A DNA stretch of 64,000 nucleotides from Micromonospora_G sp044458865 (GTDB lineage: Bacteria; Actinomycetota; Actinomycetes; Mycobacteriales; Micromonosporaceae), in NCBI RefSeq assembly GCF_044458865.1, contig NZ_JBITIH010000024.1, positions 1 to 64,000 of the forward strand, read 5' to 3'. Every line of letters begins with the position of its first letter. The stretch's first letter is position 1. This document shows positions 57,574 to 64,000 of the stretch, in pieces. Under the pieces are notes generated by a model. The model saw only the letters and a program-made list of their open reading frames with translations, was not told the origin of the DNA and made no database searches. A program made the translations under genes and the position numbers.

Positions 57574-58407
57574 ATGTCCCGAAGCGGAGATGTCAACGAG
57601 CCCACCCGGGAGTTCCCGGAGTACGCGAAGGGGCAGGCCGCGCCGGCCGTGCCAGCGCAGGACCGACGCTGGGCGGCGGACGGCGGTGCCGAGGCTGTTG
57701 GTGAGCCGACGGCGGGGGAGAGCGACCCTGAGCCGACCCGGCCCGATCCGGTGCTCACCTCGGAACGCACCCGGGGGCGCGGCCTGTTCTGGCTGGCAGG
57801 TGTGCTCGCCGTGGTGCTGGTCCTGGTCCTCGGGGTCCGGGTGACCGGGCTCTGGCCGACCTGGCGCAATCCGTTCGCGCAGGAGACGACCGACCGGAGC
57901 CAGCCTCCGTTGCTCAAGTCGATCCAGGACCTGAGCCGCTATGTCGCGGCGGAGGGAAACTTCCAGGTCGTGATCGACCTTCAGAACGACCGGAAGTACG
58001 TACCGGACTTCCTGCTCAACGAACGTACGCTTTTTGTCGGTGCCGGGTCGGTTGAGTCGTATGTCGATTTTGCCCGTATTTCCGAGGGTGCGGTGATCGA
58101 GTCGGCCGATCGGAAGTCGGTGGAGATCCGGCTGCCCGCGCCGCAACTCGGCGAGCCGAATCTCGACCTTGAACGGAGCTATGTCTTCGCCGAGGAACGC
58201 GGTCTGTTGAACCGGCTCGGCGAGGTGTTCGGTGGAGATCCGAACCGGCAGCGCGAGGTCTACCAGAAGGCCGAGGAGAGCATTGCCGCCGCCGCTCGGG
58301 ACAGCGGTCTCGGCGACCGGGCCCAGGAGAACACCCGAAAGATGCTTGAGGGTCTGCTCCGTTCACTCGGCTACGAGAAGGTGACTGTCACCTATACCGC
58401 TCCCTGA
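57574..58407 (+). CDS. DUF4230 family membrane protein
   Basis: This 277-residue protein has a disordered, acidic N-terminus (1-65), one membrane span at about 71-90 (LFWLAGVLAVVLVLVLGVRV) and an extracytoplasmic DUF4230 domain (about 110-277) with LSRYVAAEGNFQVVIDLQND and YVFAEERGLLNRLGEVF. The domain resembles SPFH-like surface modules by general fold. Function unknown. ATG at 57574. It may share a transcript with the upstream acyl-CoA dehydrogenase, but the gap is 98 bp. Confidence 0.8.
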   Translation: MSRSGDVNEPTREFPEYAKGQAAPAVPAQDRRWAADGGAEAVGEPTAGESDPEPTRPDPVLTSERTRGRGLFWLAGVLAVVLVLVLGVRVTGLWPTWRNPFAQETTDRSQPPLLKSIQDLSRYVAAEGNFQVVIDLQNDRKYVPDFLLNERTLFVGAGSVESYVDFARISEGAVIESADRKSVEIRLPAPQLGEPNLDLERSYVFAEERGLLNRLGEVFGGDPNRQREVYQKAEESIAAAARDSGLGDRAQENTRKMLEGLLRSLGYEKVTVTYTAP

Positions 58408-58620
58408 GCGTAGGACTTCGATGACTCGGTGTCATCGCAGGTCAGGGCGGTACGCCGGGTATTCTCCTAGCGTCCACCGGTGGCGACAGAACACAAACGG
58501 GATATGGCGGTAGTATCCAGCGACGTCTTGAGAAGGCGGCCGATGGTGCACCGTGTTGCCCTTGGTCCGCCGGCCCCTCGCCAATCGATACACCGAGAAA
58601 TCGAATCGGGAGAAACGCCT

Positions 58621-59865
58621 GTGGCACCTTCTGTTGCCGGAGACGAGATCGAGGTTACCGTCCTGCTTCCGTGCCTCAACGAGGCCGAGACGTTGGAGAT
58701 CTGCGTCACCAAGGCCGTCCGGGCCCTCGCCGAACTGGGTGTCGTCGGCGAGGTCCTGGTCAGCGACAACGGATCGACCGATGGCTCGCAGGAGATCGCG
58801 ACCAGGGCGGGCGCGCGGGTGTCGCACGCGCCCATCCGTGGCTACGGTGGCGCGTTGCTGAACGGCATCGCGCAGGCCCGAGGCAAGTACGTGATCATGG
58901 GCGACGCGGACGACTCGTACGACCTGTCCAACCTTGAGCCGTTCATCCGGGAGCTGCGGGCCGGGCACGACGTGGTCATGGGCAACCGGTTCCGTGGCGG
59001 CATCGACAAGGGTGCGATGCCCCCGCTGCACCGCTACCTCGGCAACCCGGTGCTCTCCTGGCTGGGACGGCGCCTGTTCGGGCTGCGCAACGTCGGCGAC
59101 TTCCACTGCGGCATCCGGGGCTTCAACCGGGACCGCATCCGGGACCTCCAGCTCTGCATGCCCGGCATGGAGTTCGCCTCCGAACTGGTGGTGCGGGCAG
59201 CGCTGAACAACTACGACATCGTCGAGGTTCCGACCACCCTGAAGAAGGACGGCCGCAGCCGCCCGCCACACCTGCGTACCTGGCGCGACGGCTGGCGCCA
59301 CCTGCGCTTCCTACTCGTCTTCGCCCCGCGCAAGACGCTGATCTGGCCCGGCTTCGTCCTTACCCTGCTGGGCCTGCTCGGCACCGCGACGCTCTCCTTC
59401 GGCCCGCTACAGGTGGCCGGGGTCGGCTTCGACATCAGCACCATGGTCTACACCTGCCTGGCCATCCTGGTCGGCGCGCAACTCCTGCTCTTCGGCGTCT
59501 TCGCGCTCCTCTACGGGCACACCGAAGGCATCACCACCCAGCAACAGGCGGCCTTCTGGGGCAGGTGGGTACGGTTCGAGACCTGCACCGCCGCCGGTCT
59601 GTTCCTGGTCCTGCTCGGCCTGGCCGGTTCGATCCTCGCGGTCACCGCGTGGGGGACCACCGGCTTCGGTGAGCAGAACCTCGCCGAGACCCTTCGGGTC
59701 GTGCTCCCCTCATCGACCGTGATCGGCCTGGGCATGACCGTGCTCTTCTCCGGTCTCTTCGCCAGTCTGCTCAACCTCCGTCGGGTCAGCCCGAGCGCTC
59801 CGGTCGTCGCGACGCCGGCCGACGACGCCCGCAGTGACAGCGACCTCGCGTCGGCGCGGAGCTGA
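58621..59865 (+). CDS. GT2 family polyprenyl-linked sugar transferase-like protein
   Basis: This protein of 414 residues has an N-terminal GT-A domain (EVTVLLPCLNEAETLEICV, VSDNGSTDGSQEIA, DADDSYD with the DxD motif) and four probable C-terminal membrane spans (about 240-400). It resembles dolichyl/polyprenyl-phosphate glucose or mannose synthases with a C-terminal membrane part, which make lipid-linked sugars for envelope glycans. The GTG at 58621 follows GGGAG by 8 bases; the frame extends to 58480. It is followed directly by an AftA-like gene. Confidence 0.8.
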   Translation: MAPSVAGDEIEVTVLLPCLNEAETLEICVTKAVRALAELGVVGEVLVSDNGSTDGSQEIATRAGARVSHAPIRGYGGALLNGIAQARGKYVIMGDADDSYDLSNLEPFIRELRAGHDVVMGNRFRGGIDKGAMPPLHRYLGNPVLSWLGRRLFGLRNVGDFHCGIRGFNRDRIRDLQLCMPGMEFASELVVRAALNNYDIVEVPTTLKKDGRSRPPHLRTWRDGWRHLRFLLVFAPRKTLIWPGFVLTLLGLLGTATLSFGPLQVAGVGFDISTMVYTCLAILVGAQLLLFGVFALLYGHTEGITTQQQAAFWGRWVRFETCTAAGLFLVLLGLAGSILAVTAWGTTGFGEQNLAETLRVVLPSSTVIGLGMTVLFSGLFASLLNLRRVSPSAPVVATPADDARSDSDLASARS

Positions 59866-59872
59866 GCAAGCA

Positions 59873-61867
59873 GTGACGCTCCAGACGACGCCCGGCGAGT
59901 CCGGTCGGCCGATCGAGGCCGACCTGATCGACAAACCCGACGAGGCGGATGTGTCGACCGAAGACCGTGAGCCGGTCACCAAGCCCGTGGCGGAGCCGGC
60001 CGAGCCGGCCGAGTCCACCGGGCTGGTGGCCGGCCCGGCCGACCCGGACGGTTCCGGCCCCGTCACCGTCGACGCGACGACGGGGCGTCGGGTGCCGGGC
60101 TGGCTGGGCAACAGCGGCACGATAGCGCTGCTGACCTGGCTGGTGGCGACCCCGGTCGCGATCGTCATCCCGAAGGTGATCGACCGGAACCCGTTCTCGG
60201 CCGGTGCCTCGACGATTCCGCTCGCGGCGGCATTCCTGTTGATCATCGGGGTCTTCCTGCTGGCCCGGCGTTGGTCCGGTGAGGTGGCGGCAGGGCTCGC
60301 CGCCGGCCTGGGCGCCGCCTGGACCGTGCTGATGCTGCGTTCCGCTCTGAACGGCACCCCGTTCGGCTTCGCCGGCCTCGTCGGCGACATGGGTCGGATG
60401 TCCGCGGCGGCGACCCGCTACACCACCACCGTCGCCAGCAGCGACACCCTGGTGCACGGGCTGCCGTCGGAGTACCCCCCGTTCTACGCATGGCTGATCG
60501 GCCGGGCGTCGGTGCTGTTGGACGAACCGGCCTGGCGGCTGCTCGCCGACGCCGAAGTGATCTTCAGTTCCGCCGCGGTGCTCGCCGCGTTCCTCCTCTG
60601 GCGCCGGCTGGTCGGTCCCTGGGTGGCCCTGGCGATCTCGGCGCTGACCCTCGCCACCTGGTCGGACCCACGCAAGGCGTTCGAGGTGCTGACGCTGGCG
60701 ATCTTCGTCCCCTGGGCACTGGAGGTGTTCGCCCGTCCGACCCGGCGGCGGATGCACTGGCTGCCGGCCGGGCTGCTCGGCGGGTTCATCGTGATCACCT
60801 ACCAGGCGTGGATGGTCTACGCGGCCATCGGCCTGATCGCCCTGATCGTGATCGCCTGGCGGACCGAGCCGGACCGCTGGGCCTACCTGCGCCGACTGGG
60901 CCTGATCGTGCTGGTCTCGTTCGTCGTGGCGTCCTGGTACATCGTGCCCTTCGGTTGGGCCAGCCTGACCAAGGGCGGACAGTCGATCTCCGACCTGTAC
61001 GTTTCGAGTTCGCTGAACTCGGGACTCTTCCCGTTCCTCGACGTCAACCCGCTCGGACTGCTGCAACTGGTCGGCCTGGTCGGGCTGGTGTGGTTGTGGC
61101 GCTCGGTCTGGTGGGCCCGCCCGCTGATGTTGCTGGTCATCTCCGCGTACGGCTATCGGTTGATCTCGATGGTCCGGTACGTGCTCACCCAGCACACCGG
61201 GTTCATGCACTACACCGCCCGGCTCTACGGGGTGCTGCTCACCATCGCCGGGGTGCTGGTACTGGCGCACCTGGCCCCGATGGTGCTGCGGCGGCTGCGG
61301 TTGACCCCGCCCCGGCTCGCCGGCGCGGCCCTGCTCGCGGTCGTCCTCGCCTGGACGGCGACCGGCTTCACCAACGCCTGGATGCCGGAGACCGGCAGCA
61401 AGTACGCGATCAGCGCGCACACCGAACCGCTGCCCGGCGGCGGGTACCCGACGTACGCCCCGAAGGAGGGGCGTCGTTCCGGGTTCCCGATCACCCAGGT
61501 CGAGCAGGCGGTCGAGGAGGTGCTCGGGCCGGACGCGCAGCCGGTGACGCTCTCCACCGACGACCGGGTCTTCTCGTTCCTGCCCTGGCCGGGTTTCATG
61601 GACAACGACCGCACCGCCGGCAGCACGCTCTCCCGCTGGGACGACCGGCTCGCCGAGGTGAAGGAATTGGCCGCGACCAGGGACCCGGCGGCGTTCGCGG
61701 CGAAGGCGGCGAACCTCGGCGAGTTCGGGGGGATCCAGGTGTTCGTGCTGAGCGAGCAACCCGACGGCTGGGCCTGGCGCAGCCAGCGCTTCACCCCGGA
61801 CCAGTTCTCGTCGCAGTACTGGAGTGTGATCGACCTGGGGAACGTGGTGGTGGCCGTCCGGCGGTGA
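59873..61867 (+). CDS. AftA-like arabinofuranosyltransferase family (GT85-like) protein
   Basis: This 664-residue protein has a disordered N-terminus of about 75 residues, about 11-13 membrane spans and an extracytoplasmic C-terminal domain (about 510-664). GDMGRMSAAATRYTTTVASSD followed by LPSEYPPFYAWLIGR resembles the catalytic loop of AftA, which in mycobacteria adds the first arabinofuranose to galactan from a decaprenyl-phosphate donor. The exact sugar here is unknown. GTG at 59873, 7 bp after the GT2 gene. The pair suggests a lipid-linked sugar donor made by one and used by the other. No mycolate genes are in the window. Confidence 0.72.
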   Translation: MTLQTTPGESGRPIEADLIDKPDEADVSTEDREPVTKPVAEPAEPAESTGLVAGPADPDGSGPVTVDATTGRRVPGWLGNSGTIALLTWLVATPVAIVIPKVIDRNPFSAGASTIPLAAAFLLIIGVFLLARRWSGEVAAGLAAGLGAAWTVLMLRSALNGTPFGFAGLVGDMGRMSAAATRYTTTVASSDTLVHGLPSEYPPFYAWLIGRASVLLDEPAWRLLADAEVIFSSAAVLAAFLLWRRLVGPWVALAISALTLATWSDPRKAFEVLTLAIFVPWALEVFARPTRRRMHWLPAGLLGGFIVITYQAWMVYAAIGLIALIVIAWRTEPDRWAYLRRLGLIVLVSFVVASWYIVPFGWASLTKGGQSISDLYVSSSLNSGLFPFLDVNPLGLLQLVGLVGLVWLWRSVWWARPLMLLVISAYGYRLISMVRYVLTQHTGFMHYTARLYGVLLTIAGVLVLAHLAPMVLRRLRLTPPRLAGAALLAVVLAWTATGFTNAWMPETGSKYAISAHTEPLPGGGYPTYAPKEGRRSGFPITQVEQAVEEVLGPDAQPVTLSTDDRVFSFLPWPGFMDNDRTAGSTLSRWDDRLAEVKELAATRDPAAFAAKAANLGEFGGIQVFVLSEQPDGWAWRSQRFTPDQFSSQYWSVIDLGNVVVAVRR

Positions 61868-61910
61868 GCCGGGGCGATTCCGCCGATCCTCCGAAGGACC
61901 GTTGTGTCGA

Positions 61911-61942
61911 CCGGGGCCGCACCCGCGAGGGCGCGGCCCCGG
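61911..61942. terminator. Intrinsic terminator between convergent AftA-like and PspC genes
   Basis: A perfect 10-bp stem CCGGGGCCGC/GCGGCCCCGG encloses 12 bases and is followed by TTCG. It is 44 bp after the AftA-like stop. Confidence 0.75.
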
Positions 61943-62011
61943 TTCGTCCGGCTACACCCGGCAGCCCGTCCCGGAGCCGCCACCGCCAACCGCCCCGCCC
62001 GGTGATCCGCC

Positions 62012-62221
62012 TCAGCCGGCGACGTACGCCTGCCGCTGATCCTCGTTCGGCATGATGATCCAGAGCGCCAGGTAGATCAGCACCTGCGTACCGGGCAGAA
62101 TCACCGACAGCACGAAGATGAGCCGGACCATCCCGGCGGAGAGGCCGAAGCGGCGGGCCAGACCGGCGCAGACGCCAGCGATGATGCGGTGGTCCCGGGG
62201 GCGTACCAGCTTGCGACTCAT
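62012..62221 (-). CDS. PspC-domain protein
   Basis: This 69-residue protein matches the PspC domain: KLVRPRDHRIIAGVCAGLARRFGLS, a membrane span (about 30-58, VRLIFVLSVILPGTQVLIYLALWIIM), then PNEDQ. PspC domains take part in membrane-stress sensing; this single-domain form is common in actinomycetes. The ATG at 62221 has a suitable upstream region. Role in this organism unknown. Confidence 0.85.
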   Translation of the reverse strand: MSRKLVRPRDHRIIAGVCAGLARRFGLSAGMVRLIFVLSVILPGTQVLIYLALWIIMPNEDQRQAYVAG

Positions 62222-62455
62222 GGTCGTCGTCTCCCACTCTGCGGCGATCCGCCGCGTCTCTATCCACCGTAGGAACGGACATCGAGGACGCCGTCCGTCC
62301 TGAGGCCGATTCGGTGCACCCGTACCCGTAGGTGCTTACCCGGGTTGGCCGCTCCGGACGCATGCTGGAAGGGACGGGTAGGCTCGCCGGTCGGTGCTGG
62401 CCTGACCGACGGCAACGGAGCCGATGCGGCAGCGCTGGCGGTGGGAGGATGATCG

Positions 62456-63850
62456 ATGATCAGCGTCTTCGATCTGTTCACGGTGGGAATCGGGCCATCC
62501 AGTTCGCACACGGTGGGACCGATGCGGGCGGCACGTACCTTCGCCGCCGGGCTCAAGGCCGACGGCCTGCTGGCCGACACCACCCGCATCCACGCCGAGT
62601 TGTTCGGCTCCCTCGGCGCCACCGGCCACGGCCACGGCAGTGACCGGGCAGTCCTGCTCGGGCTCGCCGGCGAGGCCCCCGAGTCGGTCAACCCGGACCA
62701 GGTCGACGCGGTGGTGGCGGAGATCCGGGAAACCGGGCGACTGGCCGTGCTCGGCGCGCACACCATCGACTTCGACTCGAACCGTGATCTGGTGTTGCAC
62801 CGTCGCCGCGCGTTGCCGTACCACCCGAACGGGATGACCTTCACCTCGTACGACGAGACCGGCGAGGTGGTACGCGGCCGGACGTACTACTCGGTCGGCG
62901 GTGGTTTCGTGGTGGACGAGGCGGCGGCCGGGGCTGACCGGATCATCGCCGACCCGACCCGGGTGCCGTACCCGTTCACCACCGGCGCGGAACTACTGCG
63001 GGTGACCGATGAGACCGGTCTGTCGATCAGCGGCGTGATGTTCGCGAACGAGCGGGCCCGGCGCGGTGCCGACGAGATCCGTACCGGCCTGCTGGAGATC
63101 TGGCGGGTGATGCAGGAGTGCGTGGAACGGGGCAGCCACCGTGACGGTGTGCTCCCGGGCGGCCTGAAGGTACGGCGCCGGGCGGCGGAACTGCGGCGGG
63201 CCCTGTCGGCGGAGCGCGGGCCCGGGTCGACCGGCACCGGTGGGGCGGAGGACCCGCTGCGGGTGATGGACTGGGTGACCCTGTTCGCGCTCGCGGTCAA
63301 CGAGGAGAACGCCGCCGGCGGCCGGGTGGTGACCGCGCCGACCAACGGTGCCGCCGGCATCATCCCGGCGGTGCTGCACTACTACACCCGCTTCGTCGCC
63401 ACCGCGTCACCGGACGGGGTGATCCGCTTCCTGCTCGCCGCAGCCGCGATCGGCGTGTTGTTCAAGGAGAACGCGTCGATCTCCGGAGCCGAGGTCGGCT
63501 GCCAGGGCGAGGTCGGTTCGGCCTGCTCGATGGCGGCGGCCGGGTTGGCCGAGGCGCTCGGCGGCACCCCCGCCCAGGTCGAGAACGCGGCGGAGATCGG
63601 CATGGAACACAACCTCGGGCTGACCTGCGACCCCGTCGGCGGCCTGGTCCAGATTCCCTGCATCGAGCGGAACGCGGTGGCGAGCATCAAGGCGATCACC
63701 GCCGCCCGGTTGGCGCTGCGCGGGGACGGCGTACACACCGTCTCGCTGGACAAAGTGATCAAGACCATGCGAGAGACCGGCGCGGATATGAAGGTGAAGT
63801 ACAAGGAGACCGCACGAGGTGGGCTCGCGGTCAATGTCATCGAATGCTGA
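62456..63850 (+). CDS. sdaA: L-serine ammonia-lyase, iron-sulfur type
   Basis: This 464-residue one-chain L-serine dehydratase turns L-serine into pyruvate and ammonia using a [4Fe-4S] cluster. Cluster ligands are probably Cys349, Cys391 and Cys402 (Cys357 lies in the same CQGEVGSAC loop). The spacing of the three (42 and 11) equals that of the Legionella enzyme (343, 385, 396). The chain ends in Cys464, which matches the terminal tail Cys that binds the fourth iron until substrate displaces it. The N-terminal GPSSSHTVGPMRAA and the VTAPTNGAAGIIPA loop are typical. ATG at 62456. The enzyme balances serine made by serC. Confidence 0.92.
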   Translation: MISVFDLFTVGIGPSSSHTVGPMRAARTFAAGLKADGLLADTTRIHAELFGSLGATGHGHGSDRAVLLGLAGEAPESVNPDQVDAVVAEIRETGRLAVLGAHTIDFDSNRDLVLHRRRALPYHPNGMTFTSYDETGEVVRGRTYYSVGGGFVVDEAAAGADRIIADPTRVPYPFTTGAELLRVTDETGLSISGVMFANERARRGADEIRTGLLEIWRVMQECVERGSHRDGVLPGGLKVRRRAAELRRALSAERGPGSTGTGGAEDPLRVMDWVTLFALAVNEENAAGGRVVTAPTNGAAGIIPAVLHYYTRFVATASPDGVIRFLLAAAAIGVLFKENASISGAEVGCQGEVGSACSMAAAGLAEALGGTPAQVENAAEIGMEHNLGLTCDPVGGLVQIPCIERNAVASIKAITAARLALRGDGVHTVSLDKVIKTMRETGADMKVKYKETARGGLAVNVIEC

Positions 63851-64000
63851 CCACGCGTGGATTGGCGTCCCTGACGCCTCCGGTGGCTCCGGCACCGCCT
63901 ACCGAGCGTGCTGACCGACTGCTAACCTATGGCGCGTCAGCGGCCCGTTTCAGGCAGGCCCGCAGCGGCGGTCTGGGTGCCGTGTCCGAGTTTCGGCACG

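Noticed and set aside
59786..61759. Minus-strand frame opposite the AftA-like gene
   Set aside because: It reads as a highly charged, low-complexity product, whereas the plus strand encodes regular membrane spans.
63851..64000. Start of another gene at the window end
   Set aside because: No start codon with a ribosome site and no continuous frame of useful length is visible. An imperfect hairpin at the very end is cut by the window.

Overview
The window is about 70% GC. Its genes overlap heavily by ATGA or GTGA, use GTG starts often, and keep an actinobacterial gene order: Ku/ligase/polymerase, XPB with its partner, cspA, futalosine genes, DUF3027, sepH, serC, citrate synthase, pdxH. It also carries a mycothiol-type enzyme and an AftA-like glycosyltransferase. 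This points to a filamentous actinomycete, most likely Micromonosporaceae (Micromonospora or a relative). The genus is inferred from gene content; no rRNA is present.

Bases 1-5550 are the right end of an integrated prophage. The left part holds the end of a tail/surface protein gene and a lysis cassette (amidase endolysin, a small protein, a membrane-anchored coiled-coil protein, a holin-like protein), closed by a terminator at 2056-2086. Facing it is a six-gene minus-strand operon in which every junction overlaps: a 53-aa leader protein, an XRE/TPR regulator and four tiny proteins. It diverges from a minimal GntR-type regulator. A small membrane protein follows, and the element ends at a copy of the 3' half of tRNA-Thr(CGT), with the original tRNA terminator just outside. 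The integrase and the intact tRNA should lie to the left of the window.

Bases 5600-19500 are accessory chromosome: DUF6924, DUF2231 and Hsp20; a glycan block that includes a bifunctional heptose kinase/ADP-heptose synthase (HldE), a GT9 heptosyltransferase-like protein and a GT2 glycosyltransferase; two MFS exporters; a Nudix hydrolase; an acyl-CoA ligase; a DUF559 nuclease-like gene bracketed by two copies of a palindromic repeat; and a secreted barnase-like RNase with a barstar-like inhibitor. Bases 19700-26800 are metabolic genes: GH15, SDR, two quinone-oxidoreductase-like enzymes, an HbpS-like protein and a formaldehyde-dehydrogenase-like enzyme.

Bases 26900-37900 are dominated by genome maintenance: FKBP, Ku, NHEJ ligase, LigD-type polymerase, XPB and the helicase-associated XPB partner. 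Bases 37900-52800 form a conserved core: MqnD and MqnB of the futalosine menaquinone pathway, MFS proteins, a purine permease, a MarR/MFS pair with a visible operator, 2'-5' RNA ligase, SepH, SerC, citrate synthase and PdxH. Bases 52800-64000 carry another MFS protein, an aldose epimerase, a nitroreductase, a ParB-like small protein coupled to an acyl-CoA dehydrogenase, DUF4230, a GT2/AftA-like cell-envelope pair, PspC and L-serine dehydratase.

The observations most worth a second look are the overlapping regulator/micro-protein operon at the prophage end, a three-copy family of about 50-bp palindromic intergenic elements (one copy supplies the C-terminus of HldE), the repeat-bracketed DUF559 gene, the activated-heptose block in a Gram-positive genome, and the AftA-like pair outside the mycolic-acid bacteria.
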